Position numbers and translations under genes: made by a program
Source of the DNA: Bacteroidales bacterium
GTDB taxonomy: Bacteria; Bacteroidota; Bacteroidia; Bacteroidales; Prolixibacteraceae
Reading direction: 5' to 3'
Assembly: GCA_031272965.1 (NCBI GenBank)
Contig: JAISSS010000063.1
Location: 1-44,941, forward strand
DNA: 44,941 nucleotides
Shown: piece after piece, positions 1 to 7,516 of the stretch
Layout: every line of letters starts with the position of its first letter
How positions within the stretch are numbered: position 1 is the first letter of the stretch
The notes under the pieces: model-generated
The model's database searches: none
What the model saw: only the letters and a program-made list of their open reading frames with translations
Told to the model about the DNA's origin: nothing

Positions 1-85
1 GGCCAAAAGAAACCGTACTCGGCGTTAAAAAATTAACCCAAGCCTCGATTTGTGCCGTTAATATTATCGAAAGGTTATCTTTCAT
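1..85 (-). CDS. 5' end of a hypothetical protein, cut by the window edge
   Basis: An ATG on the minus strand at 83-85 opens a frame that stays open to the window edge for 28 codons, starting MKDNLSIILTAQIEAW. A Bacteroidota -7 box (TACCTTTG) lies at 115-122, which would give a leader of roughly 20 nt. That promoter spacing is the main reason to believe the frame. I do not recognise the family, and the fragment is too short to assign a function. It could be a chance frame. Confidence 0.35.
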   Translation of the reverse strand, partial: MKDNLSIILTAQIEAWVNFLTPSTVSFG

Positions 86-99
86 GTCAGCAATATCTG

Positions 100-131
100 T
101 TTCTGATTTCGCGTCAAAGGTAGGTATTTTT
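100..131 (-). repeat. 32-nt promoter-containing repeat, copy 1
   Basis: Read on the minus strand, this segment matches the plus-strand segment at 23525-23556 at 30 of 32 positions. The shared sequence contains TACCTTTG (here 115-122), a perfect Bacteroidota -7 element, and about 15 nt downstream of it. Sequence on either side is unrelated between the copies. Copy 1 sits just upstream of the partial minus-strand gene and could drive it. Confidence 0.7.
115..122 (-). promoter_or_regulatory. -7 promoter element TACCTTTG
   Basis: Exact match to the Bacteroidota -7 consensus TAnnTTTG, about 30 nt upstream of the minus-strand ATG at position 85. I see no clear TTTG -33 box at the expected 19-21 nt distance. 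Confidence 0.5.
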
Positions 132-198
132 TTGATACGTCCGACATTCGGGGTAATTTTTTCAACCGGACCAGGCCGTCTGTTATGGTCGTGTTGAG

Positions 199-290
199 CA
201 GGGGATTGCGGGTCAAGCCCGCAATGACGGAGTGAGTGTCCGCAATGACGAGGCTCACGAGGCATAGATGCATGTCCGTAATGACAGGGA
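199..290. repeat. REP-type palindrome cluster
   Basis: The core is a perfect 8-bp inverted repeat, ATTGCGGG (205-212) and CCCGCAAT (218-225), around a 5-nt loop. It is followed by degenerate half copies CGCAATGACG at 241-250 and CGTAATGACA at 277-286. On the minus strand the core reads as a typical dispersed intergenic palindrome (GTCATTGCGGGCTTGACCCG and onward). Short frames crossing it are repeat-derived rather than genes. A degenerate copy of the same core lies inside the coding sequence at 4116-4139. Confidence 0.7.
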
Positions 291-685
291 ATCGCCTCGC
301 AGTGCAGGGGTATATTGTTAATTCTATATTATTATTTATGAAACTACTGCTTACATATAAATTGGAAGTTTTAAGTTTAAAGACGACACACTGTGCAGTC
401 ATGCATGGTGCGTCGTTGCTGTCGGTTGTTCTTACAGAAACGACAGGCAAAGCTGTGGCTGAATTCGTATTGTGGCAGAGTTGCATTACCGGACGTTGCG
501 ACATGGCCACAGGCAAAACTTTTTTACTTGCGTTTTGCTGGAATGAAATTGATTAATCAGGCTTTTCTCTTTTGGTTCTTGGAGTTTCTTCGTTCTTGAA
601 TATCGCAGTTGCTTTCAGCGGCATGTGATTTTGTATAAGCATAACCGTATGCCGGTTTTGTCAGGACAGTATTTTTAACTTTAAT
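291..685. other. Non-coding interval, no gene seen
   Basis: About 400 bp between the REP cluster and the hairpin at 686. Short open frames exist on both strands, but none has a recognisable domain, a convincing start or a matching promoter. The composition is AT-rich and patchy. It may hold decayed repeat or gene remnants; I can assign nothing to it. Confidence 0.5.
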
Positions 686-730
686 TCACTTATAACCTCC
701 CGTCATCGTGTGACGGGAGGTTATAAGTGA
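686..730. repeat. Perfect 20-bp inverted repeat (hairpin)
   Basis: The arms at 686-705 and 711-730 are exact reverse complements over 20 nt, separated by a 5-nt loop (706-710, TCGTG). The arms contain CCTCCCGTCA and TGACGGGAGG. There is no clear U-tract on either side, so it is not a canonical rho-independent terminator. It could be a bidirectional transcription stop, a processed RNA hairpin or a small palindromic repeat element. Confidence 0.75.
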
Positions 731-756
731 GGTATTATTTCTAATAGTATTAAGAT

Positions 757-770
757 TGTGAGAAATCACA
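757..770. promoter_or_regulatory. Candidate operator, short inverted repeat
   Basis: TGTGA and TCACA flank a 4-nt spacer about 28 nt upstream of the -33 box of the TetR-family gene. TetR regulators often bind dyads near their own promoter, so autoregulation is possible. The arms are only 5 bp and could arise by chance. Confidence 0.25.
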
Positions 771-797
771 CGAATCAAAGCTGTTTCTAATTAAAAA

Positions 798-830
798 TTT
801 GTTTTAATCAAAAAATTAATTGTATTTTTG
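798..830 (+). promoter_or_regulatory. Promoter of the TetR-family gene
   Basis: A TTTG -33 box at 798-801 and a TATTTTTG -7 box at 823-830 are separated by 21 nt, matching the Bacteroidota housekeeping promoter layout (TTTG, 19-21 nt, TAnnTTTG). The start codon follows at 857. Confidence 0.7.
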
Positions 831-856
831 CAGCCGAAGTTTTTAATACAACGAAT

Positions 857-1489
857 ATGGCACAGCAAAAGGCAAAAGAGGCTATTGACGCCTCAACTGA
901 AGAAAAAATAAAGAACGCGGCACGGACGGTCTTTCAGAAGAAGGGCTATGCGGCGGCGCGAACCCGCGATATAGCCGAAGAAGCGGGCATAAATCTCGCC
1001 TTGCTCAACTACTACTTCCGCAGCAAGGAGAAGCTGTTCGAACTCATTATAATAGAAACATTTACGGGATTCTATCAAAGTATGGTAAGCGTGATTAACG
1101 ACGACAGTACCGATTTTAAGCAGAAATTGGAGCTGTTTGTTACAAAGTACATTAACCTGCTGTTGAAGGACGAAAATATCCCGTTTTTCATATTGGGCGA
1201 AATTCGGAATCATCCTGAACAATTGTTCGATAAAATCTCACTCAGAGACACTTTTATAAACTCGGTTTATTACCGGCAGTTCAACGAGGAAGTCGCTAAA
1301 GGCGCTATTTCTGAATCCTGTCCTGTCCAGTTCATGATGAATGTTATGGGGTTAGTCATTTTCCCCTTCCTTGCCAGGCCTCTGTTAAAAACGATTGGGG
1401 GCATGAAGGATTCTCAATACAACCAGCTTATGCAGGAACGCAAAAGGCTCATCCCAGTATGGATTGACGCCATTTTGTCAGTGAAATAA
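857..1489 (+). CDS. TetR/AcrR family transcriptional regulator
   Basis: A 210-residue one-component repressor-type regulator. The N-terminal TetR helix-turn-helix is clear at about residues 18-62: an AARTVFQKKGYAAARTRDIA stretch, then EEAGINLALLNYYF and the typical RSKEKLFE that follows the recognition helix. The rest is a helical ligand-binding and dimerisation domain with no recognisable ligand signature. The ATG start fits a consensus promoter at 798-830. The gene lies 58 bp upstream of, and co-directional with, the acyl-CoA dehydratase activase genes, so control of that pair or of itself is plausible but unproven. Length is normal for the family. Confidence 0.9.
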   Translation: MAQQKAKEAIDASTEEKIKNAARTVFQKKGYAAARTRDIAEEAGINLALLNYYFRSKEKLFELIIIETFTGFYQSMVSVINDDSTDFKQKLELFVTKYINLLLKDENIPFFILGEIRNHPEQLFDKISLRDTFINSVYYRQFNEEVAKGAISESCPVQFMMNVMGLVIFPFLARPLLKTIGGMKDSQYNQLMQERKRLIPVWIDAILSVK

Positions 1490-1547
1490 TTTTTTTACGC
1501 CCTAATTAAACAGATGATTAAAATAAAAGATTAAAAACAGTAACAGA

Positions 1548-2345
1548 ATGAACTCCGACAATATTTACAGAACAGGCATCGACATCGGCTCGACTACGTT
1601 AAAGACGGTTGTTTTGGACGATAGCGGCGCCATTGTTCATAAATCTTACGTCCGCCACAAGACCGATATCAACGGTACGCTGGTTGCCGCATTGGATGCT
1701 TGCAGAGAGGCGGTGTGCAATGCCCCTGCCGAACCGCAGTTTTCCATTAAAATCACCGGCTCGGCCGGCATGGGCATTGCCGAGCGCTGCAATTTGCCTT
1801 TTATGCAGGAAGTCGTGGCTGCAGTGGAGGTGGCAAAAAAACTGTATCCTGCTGTCCGGACGCTGATAGACTTAGGCGGAGAAGACGCCAAGATGGTCTT
1901 CTTCGCGGACGGCAGGCAGCCGGACATCCGCATGAATGGCTCGTGTGCAGGCGGAACGGGTGCATTCATCGACCAGATGGCTGATTTGATGAACATCGCC
2001 GTCGAAGAACTCGGAGAGCTGGCAGCGCAAGGCGACAAAATCTATCCGGTAGCCTCGCGCTGTGGCGTATTCGCCAAAACCGACGTGCAAAACCTGATTG
2101 CAAGGGAAGCCACCTCGGCCGATATTGCCCTGTCAATACTCCACGCCGTCGCCCTGCAAAGCATCACTACTCTGGCGCGGGGGCATGAGATACTGCCGAA
2201 AATACTTTGCATTGGCGGCCCGCTCACCTTTATTCCCGCTCTGCGAAAAGCCTTCGTAAAAGTACTTGGAATTAATGCAGGCGAAATCACTGTGCCCGAA
2301 AACAGCCAGTATTTTCCGGCATGGGGATGTGCCCTGCTCGCTTAA
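1548..2345 (+). CDS. 2-hydroxyacyl-CoA dehydratase activase (BadF/BadG/BcrA/BcrD ATPase family)
   Basis: A 265-residue protein of the ASKHA-fold ATPases that couple ATP hydrolysis to one-electron transfer into 2-hydroxyacyl-CoA dehydratases (HgdC type). Visible motifs: phosphate-1 GIDIGSTT at about residues 10-17, phosphate-2 LIDLGGEDAK at about 106-115, and the two cysteines expected to ligate the shared [4Fe-4S] cluster of the homodimer, Cys133 (GSCAGGTGAF) and Cys172 (SRCGVFAKTD). It ends with a single TAA. Twelve nt later, in the same reading frame, the 1205-residue ORF begins. In related organisms, as I recall, this domain is the N-terminal part of one long protein, so this may be a split gene. 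No dehydratase subunit genes are adjacent, and the substrate is unknown. Confidence 0.9.
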   Translation: MNSDNIYRTGIDIGSTTLKTVVLDDSGAIVHKSYVRHKTDINGTLVAALDACREAVCNAPAEPQFSIKITGSAGMGIAERCNLPFMQEVVAAVEVAKKLYPAVRTLIDLGGEDAKMVFFADGRQPDIRMNGSCAGGTGAFIDQMADLMNIAVEELGELAAQGDKIYPVASRCGVFAKTDVQNLIAREATSADIALSILHAVALQSITTLARGHEILPKILCIGGPLTFIPALRKAFVKVLGINAGEITVPENSQYFPAWGCALLA

Positions 2346-2357
2346 TACAAAAAGAAA

Positions 2358-5300
2358 ATGGCAAAAACATATAAACTATCGGAACTGAAAGCATTGATAC
2401 ATGCAAATGCGACGGCGGGATGCACAGCCTCTATGCCGCCGCTGTTTGAAAGTGAAGCAGCGTATGAACAGTGGAAAAAGCAACGGAATGTTAAACAGCT
2501 GCGGCGACGCAAGGAAAGCCTGACAGACGCGACAAGACTCTTTCTCGGCATCGACAGCGGCTCCACAACAACCAAAATCCTCATCATAGACGAAAATGAC
2601 CGTATCGTTTTCGCATGGTATGCCGCCAATCAGGGAAATCCGCTGGCAAAAGCCATCGACGGTCTGCATGAATTTGAGAAAAGCATGTATGTTGAACAAA
2701 TAAATACTGGCAGGGAAGAAATTCGTGAAAAGCCGTTCAATCCGCGTCATCCGTGTGCTAAATCGCCCCTGCAAAACATCGCTGCCTCTTGTGCCACAGG
2801 CTATGGTGAAGAGCTGGTAAAATCAGCCCTCAATCTTGACTTCGGAATAGTGGAGACTGTAGCCCATTTTACGGGGGCGCAATATGCCGACCCGGATGTG
2901 TCTTTTATACTCGACATCGGCGGACAGGACATGAAGTCCATCTTCGTGGAAAACGGCGCCATCTCGCGCATGGAACTCAATGAGGCCTGCTCGTCGGGCT
3001 GCGGCTCCTTCCTGCAGAACTTCGCAGCAACCATGAACATGAGTTTGCCGAGCTTTACGAATGTCGCCTGCACTGCACAGGCGCCTGCCGACCTGGGAAC
3101 GCGCTGCACTGTGTTCATGAACTCGAAAGTTAAACAGGCGTTGCGCGAAAACGCCACTATCGGCGACATTGCCGCAGGATTGGCCTGCTCGACCGTCAAA
3201 AACTGCCTGTTCAAAGTGCTCAAAATAAATAACCTGAACAGCTTGGGAGAGCATATCGTGGTACAGGGAGGAGCTTTCCGCAACGATGCTGTCTATCGGG
3301 CACTCGAACAGCTGAGCGGCAAGCATGTCAGCTCTACCGACATGCCCGAAATGATGGGAGCTCTGGGCGCCGCGCTCTATGCCAGAAAACAGGCGGCAGG
3401 AAAGACGGGCAACAAGCTCGTGTCGGTGAGCGATATGCCGACGCCGGAAACCAAAGAACTCGAATGTAAGGGATGCAGCAACGCCTGCCGTGTCTTGCGG
3501 TTCCGTTTTGCCAATGGCAATGTCTGCTTCGCAGGCAACAAGTGCGAAAAAGTGTTCTTCAACAAAGCCACCACTTCCCGGAAAGGCTACAATGCCTTTG
3601 AAGAAAAAAGCACTGCATTATTCGGCGCTAAGACAGGCGCCGACAGTACCCCCGCAGAAATCAGTGAAAAGCCGTCCAATCCGTGTCGTCAGTGTGCGCC
3701 CCTCAAAATCGGCATCCCGCGTGTCCTCAACATGTATGAAAACTACCCGTTTTGGCAGACGCTGCTCGAAGAATGTGGCTTTGAAGTAGTACTATCGCCC
3801 GAATCGACCATGAAACTTTATGAAAAGGGTGCAGGATACGTGATGTCCGACAATCTCTGTTTCCCTGCCAAATTGGTGCAGGGGCACGTGCTGGCGCTGC
3901 TCGAAGCTGGCGTTGACCGCATCTTTTATCCCCTCGTGATGAGAGAAGAAAAGGAAGCGGAAAGTATGTGCAATTCTTACAACTGCCCGATAGTGAGCGG
4001 ATACCCCGATGTAATACGCAGCGCCATCGCCCCTGAAGATAAATATGGTGTGCCGCTGGACAAACCCGTCATCACTTTTCACGATGAAAAAATCCTGAAA
4101 GAACAGTGTCGCACCGTCATTGCGAGCTTGCCCCGCAATATATGCGGCGAGCAGGAGATTATGGCGTCCGCTGCAATGACAGAAGCCCGATTTGATGCCG
4201 CTTTTGCCAGAGCCAGCGCCGTCCGCCATACGTGGAAAGCTGCCTTTGTTGCACACCAGCAGGATGTACTCAAAAACTGTATTGACAATGGCGCACTCTG
4301 CATCATCGTGGCCGGACGCCCCTATCATGCTGACCCGCTTATACAGCAAAAAGTCGGACAGATACTCTCCGACCTCGGCGCTCATGTGCTCACGGACGAT
4401 GTGTTCTGCGCCGAAAACAGCAATGGCTTCCGGCGCCTCAACATGGTGTCGCAATGGAGCTATCCGAACCGCGCTGTACATGCCGCGCTCAATGTGGCCA
4501 AACTGCCCGAAAACGTGCAATTTCTGCAACTCAACTCCTTCGGCTGCGGCCCTGATTCTTTTCTGATAGATGAAATCGGGGAAATCCTGCGGCAGGTCGG
4601 AAAGCCCCATACGGTCTTGCGGATAGATGAAATTGCCAGTCCGGGAAGCATCCGTCTCAGGCTGCGCTCCCTGATAGAATCGCTGCGTAACGCAGAAACC
4701 ATGCCGGGACGCGGGAAAGAATACGTCGGCTATAAAACAGCCTACACTAAGCGTGACCGGCGCAAAACAATACTCATCCCCTGGTTTGCCGATTTCCTCT
4801 CGCCCTTTCTGCCCGCCATAGGAAAGCTGGGAGGATACCGTGTCGTAAATCTTCCGAAAGCAAACCGGCATACAGTTGACGCGGGACTGAAGTATGGCAA
4901 CAACGAAGTATGCTATCCGGCCACAAGAATATTGGGCGACATCATCACCGTGCTGCAATCGGGCAAATACAGTCCGGCGGATGTCGTCGTAGCTATCAGC
5001 CAGACCGGAGGCCAATGTAGGGCCACCAACTATTTGGCGCTCATCAAAACCGGTCTCAAAAATGCAGGCTTCGACAGCATTCCGGTGCTGGCAATCACGG
5101 GCGGAAAGGTCTATCAGAACGAGCAGAAAGACTTCGACTTTCCGTTGCTGAAATGCGCAAATATCATCGTGCATACGCTGCTGTATGCCGACAGTCTGCA
5201 ACAAATGTTCGCCTCCTCTGTTGTGCGCGAAGTGCACACAGGCGATACGCAGGCGCTCTTTGACATGTATATCGTCCGCGGAATCGAAGCTGTAGAACGC

Positions 5301-5975
5301 AACAGCTCGAAAATGCTGCTTAAACTCCTCGAACAGGCCGTCGAAGATTTTAACAGGGTGGAAATTGAAGCCCGCACAGCAGAAAAAATCGGACTGGCAG
5401 GCGAGATATATCTGAAATACAACAGCTACGCGCAGGCGCATGTCAGCGACTGGCTGCGTATGCAGGGCGTAGAAGTCGTTACGCCTCCCGTCATGGATTT
5501 CTTTATGCAGTATTTTGTGAACGCGCAGGTCAATGATATTACGGGGGTAGAACGGAAAGCTTTGACAGAGCGCCTGCTAAGTCCGACAGCGCTGAGGATG
5601 CTGAACCGACGCATCGAAAAAGTGAACGGCATAATGAAAAGCTACTGTCGCTACCGTCCGGCAGAAACCATCTTTGAAAAAGCCGACTGTGCCGCCGAAA
5701 TCCTCGACCTTTCCAATCAGTTCGGGGAAGGCTGGCAAATAGCCGCGGAAGTGGCTGCTTGTGCCCGTAGCGGCATCCACAAAGTGATATGCCTCCAGCC
5801 TTTCGGATGCATCGCCAACCATGTCGTAGCCAAAGGTGTTGAGCGTCGCCTCAAAAAATTCTACCCGCAAATGAATCTGCTCTTTCTCGACATCGACGGT
5901 GGCACAGCTGAAGTTAATCTGCAAAATCGTCTCCACTTTATGCTTGCCCATCCTGAGAGGCAGGAAGCGGGATAA
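2358..5975 (+). CDS. Large acyl-CoA dehydratase activase-related protein (activase plus DUF2229-type modules)
   Basis: A 1205-residue multidomain protein. Residues about 60-345 form a second activase ATPase (LFLGIDSGSTTTKILIIDEN, TGYGEELVK, ILDIGGQDMKS, and cysteines in NEACSSGCGSF). A cysteine-rich segment follows at 369-396 (ECKGCSNAC, CFAGNKC). DUF2229/HgdB-like modules start near 449 (KIGIPRVLNMYENYPFW, SDNLCFPAKLVQGH) and recur in the C-terminal half (PWFADFLSPFLPAIGKLGG, CYPATRILGD, SQTGGQCRATNY). The family is usually annotated as dehydratase activase-related, with no firmly established reaction. It shares reading frame 0 with the preceding 265-residue ORF across one TAA. Three repeat-like segments are translated in frame (about residues 121-134, 434-447 and 587-594), all at probable loops; see the repeat entries. 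It converges on mlaF with an 8-bp gap. Confidence 0.85.
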   Translation: MAKTYKLSELKALIHANATAGCTASMPPLFESEAAYEQWKKQRNVKQLRRRKESLTDATRLFLGIDSGSTTTKILIIDENDRIVFAWYAANQGNPLAKAIDGLHEFEKSMYVEQINTGREEIREKPFNPRHPCAKSPLQNIAASCATGYGEELVKSALNLDFGIVETVAHFTGAQYADPDVSFILDIGGQDMKSIFVENGAISRMELNEACSSGCGSFLQNFAATMNMSLPSFTNVACTAQAPADLGTRCTVFMNSKVKQALRENATIGDIAAGLACSTVKNCLFKVLKINNLNSLGEHIVVQGGAFRNDAVYRALEQLSGKHVSSTDMPEMMGALGAALYARKQAAGKTGNKLVSVSDMPTPETKELECKGCSNACRVLRFRFANGNVCFAGNKCEKVFFNKATTSRKGYNAFEEKSTALFGAKTGADSTPAEISEKPSNPCRQCAPLKIGIPRVLNMYENYPFWQTLLEECGFEVVLSPESTMKLYEKGAGYVMSDNLCFPAKLVQGHVLALLEAGVDRIFYPLVMREEKEAESMCNSYNCPIVSGYPDVIRSAIAPEDKYGVPLDKPVITFHDEKILKEQCRTVIASLPRNICGEQEIMASAAMTEARFDAAFARASAVRHTWKAAFVAHQQDVLKNCIDNGALCIIVAGRPYHADPLIQQKVGQILSDLGAHVLTDDVFCAENSNGFRRLNMVSQWSYPNRAVHAALNVAKLPENVQFLQLNSFGCGPDSFLIDEIGEILRQVGKPHTVLRIDEIASPGSIRLRLRSLIESLRNAETMPGRGKEYVGYKTAYTKRDRRKTILIPWFADFLSPFLPAIGKLGGYRVVNLPKANRHTVDAGLKYGNNEVCYPATRILGDIITVLQSGKYSPADVVVAISQTGGQCRATNYLALIKTGLKNAGFDSIPVLAITGGKVYQNEQKDFDFPLLKCANIIVHTLLYADSLQQMFASSVVREVHTGDTQALFDMYIVRGIEAVERNSSKMLLKLLEQAVEDFNRVEIEARTAEKIGLAGEIYLKYNSYAQAHVSDWLRMQGVEVVTPPVMDFFMQYFVNAQVNDITGVERKALTERLLSPTALRMLNRRIEKVNGIMKSYCRYRPAETIFEKADCAAEILDLSNQFGEGWQIAAEVAACARSGIHKVICLQPFGCIANHVVAKGVERRLKKFYPQMNLLFLDIDGGTAEVNLQNRLHFMLAHPERQEAG
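2718..2758 (+). repeat. Intragenic 41-nt repeat, copy 1
   Basis: Matches 3657-3697 at 35 of 41 positions, including third-codon positions. Both copies are read in the same frame, here as EIREKPFNPRHPCA. The segment falls between the first strand-rich part of the activase domain and its TGYGEE motif, where homologs normally have a short loop. The core (AATCCGCGTCATCCGTGTGC) resembles dispersed intergenic repeats from memory; no database was consulted. Confidence 0.6.
3657..3697 (+). repeat. Intragenic 41-nt repeat, copy 2
   Basis: Partner of 2718-2758 (35/41 identical), translated in the same frame as EISEKPSNPCRQCA. It sits in the linker just before the DUF2229-type module that begins LKIGIPRVLNMYE. 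The two copies occupy non-homologous domain contexts, so duplication of a protein domain does not explain them. Confidence 0.6.
4116..4139 (+). repeat. REP-like palindrome inside coding sequence
   Basis: These 24 nt match the minus-strand reading of the intergenic REP core (205-228) at 22 of 24 positions. They keep the hairpin arms ATTGCGAG and CCCGCAAT with one mismatch around a 5-nt loop. Read in frame they encode VIASLPRN within the 1205-residue protein, between a helix ending DEKILKEQ and the segment EQEIMASAAM. Confidence 0.55.
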
Positions 5976-5983
5976 TTTTGGGG

Positions 5984-6751
5984 CTATATGCCGGACCGCT
6001 TGTCGTCGCGCAGTTGCCTGTATTGGTGGTTGGCGAAGACAAATTCCTGTAGCTTGCGGTTTCCGGCATAGAGTATTTCGGTTTTATTGCCTGTCCATTC
6101 CACCTGTCCTTCGCTGATAAAGAGGATTTTGTCGCCTATTTCCATCACGGAGTTCATGTCGTGGGTATTGACGATTGTGGTGATATTAAATTCGGTGGTG
6201 ATGCCGTATATCAGGGTGTCGATAACTTTTGCGGTTTCTGGGTCGAGGCCGGAATTAGGCTCGTCGCAGAAGAGGTATGGCGGGTTGAGCACGATGGCGC
6301 GGGCAATGGCGACCCGTTTTTGCATACCGCCGGATATTTCGGCAGGCGATAGCCGTTGCACGTCGCGGGCGATGTTTACGCGGTCGAGGCAGAAGTCAAT
6401 CCGCTTTTGCTTTTCGGTCGCGGTTTGGGTGGTGAACATGTCTAAGGGGAAGCGGACATTTTCGGCCACCGTAAGAGAATCGAACAGGGCGCCCCCCTGA
6501 AATACCATTCCGATTTCCCGGCGCAACAACTTCCTTTCGCGGGACGACATGCCGGTAAAATCGCGCTCTCCGTAGAATATCCGTCCGCTGTCAACCTCAT
6601 GCAGCCCCACAATGGATTTGAGCAGTACCGTTTTGCCCGACCCCGATTTGCCGATTATCAGGTTGGTCTGTCCCTGACTGAACTCGGCGGTGATGTTGTT
6701 GAGTACCGTCTTGCCGTCGAAGGACTTGTACAGGTTTTCTACACGCACCAT
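5984..6751 (-). CDS. mlaF: MlaF-type ABC transporter ATP-binding protein
   Basis: A 255-residue ATPase subunit of an Mla/MCE-type phospholipid transporter acting at the inner membrane. Walker A is GKSGSGKT (about residues 34-41), the Q-loop region is GMVFQGGALFDSLTV, the ABC signature is ISGGMQKRVAIARA, Walker B is LFCDEPNSGLDP, and the H-loop is NTHDMNSV. The GALFDSLTVAENV and SGLDPETA stretches are typical of MlaF/Ttg2A rather than of other ABC ATPases. It begins 3 bp after the stop of mlaE, so the two are translationally close. The MlaD (MCE) partner is not next to it here. The ATG start at 6751 gives a full-length protein. Confidence 0.92.
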   Translation of the reverse strand: MVRVENLYKSFDGKTVLNNITAEFSQGQTNLIIGKSGSGKTVLLKSIVGLHEVDSGRIFYGERDFTGMSSRERKLLRREIGMVFQGGALFDSLTVAENVRFPLDMFTTQTATEKQKRIDFCLDRVNIARDVQRLSPAEISGGMQKRVAIARAIVLNPPYLFCDEPNSGLDPETAKVIDTLIYGITTEFNITTIVNTHDMNSVMEIGDKILFISEGQVEWTGNKTEILYAGNRKLQEFVFANHQYRQLRDDKRSGI

Positions 6752-6754
6752 AGT

Positions 6755-7492
6755 TCAAAAAAGTATTTGGGTTAATATCAGGTCAAGTACCAGAACCAGG
6801 ATATTGGTATTGATGACCGCACGTGTACTGGCGGCGCCCACTTCAAAGGCGCCCCCCTCTACGTAGTAGCCGAAATAGGCAGGTACTGACGAGACTAAGA
6901 AGCCGAAGAACAGCGACTTGAACGCCGACAGATAGACGAAACGCGGTACAAACAGGTACCTGATTCCTCCCAAATAGTCAGCTGCAGAGATGGCGCCCAT
7001 CGCCGGTCCCACAATCAGCCCGCCAACTAATCCGCAGAAGACGCTCAGGATATATAGAAACGGGAACACGAATATCACAGCGGTGATTTTGGGCATGATG
7101 AGATAGCAGGCCGAATTGACGCCCATAATTTCGAGCGAATCTATCTGTTCGGTTACGCGCATGGTGCCCAGCTCGGAGGCGATATTTGAGCCTATCTTGC
7201 CGGTCATAATCATGGCCATAATGGTACACGAAAATTCCAGAATCAGCGTATCGCGGTTGGCAAGGCCCACCAAATAGCGGGGTATCAGCGGGTTTACCAG
7301 ATTATACGACAACTGCAGCGTGATAATGGCGCCGATGAAGCTCGACAGAATCATCACTAATCCTACGGAATTGACGCCCAGCGATTCAATCTCCGTGAAC
7401 AGTTTCGCGGTGTACATCCGGAGGCGTTCCGGCCGGGAGAACACTTTCCCCAGCAACGCGAAATAGCGTCCTGTATGTGCAAGAAAAGTCAC
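6755..7492 (-). CDS. mlaE: MlaE-type ABC transporter permease
   Basis: A 245-residue integral membrane permease of the MlaE family, partner of the adjacent MlaF ATPase in lipid transport between the membranes. An N-terminal interface helix (RYFALLGKVFSRPERLRMY) is followed by several hydrophobic segments and the conserved coupling region GSNIASELGTMRVTEQIDSL, diagnostic for MlaE. The start is GTG at 7492; an in-frame TGA (the stop of the upstream 82-residue gene) lies 24 bp further up, so no earlier start is available. It is probably transcribed as HTH gene, mlaE, mlaF. Confidence 0.92.
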   Translation of the reverse strand: MTFLAHTGRYFALLGKVFSRPERLRMYTAKLFTEIESLGVNSVGLVMILSSFIGAIITLQLSYNLVNPLIPRYLVGLANRDTLILEFSCTIMAMIMTGKIGSNIASELGTMRVTEQIDSLEIMGVNSACYLIMPKITAVIFVFPFLYILSVFCGLVGGLIVGPAMGAISAADYLGGIRYLFVPRFVYLSAFKSLFFGFLVSSVPAYFGYYVEGGAFEVGAASTRAVINTNILVLVLDLILTQILF

Positions 7493-7516
7493 TGCATCTG
7501 TATAATTTGCGGTTGC

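Noticed and set aside
82-556. Open frames of 106-144 codons on both strands across the REP cluster
   Set aside because: They overlap each other, cross palindromic repeats, contain the typical repeat-derived peptide (VIAGLTRNP) and have no domain or promoter support.
3792-5441. A 549-codon minus-strand open frame inside the activase gene
   Set aside because: It is antisense to a gene with clear domains and its translation shows no family motif. GC-biased codon use produces such shadows.
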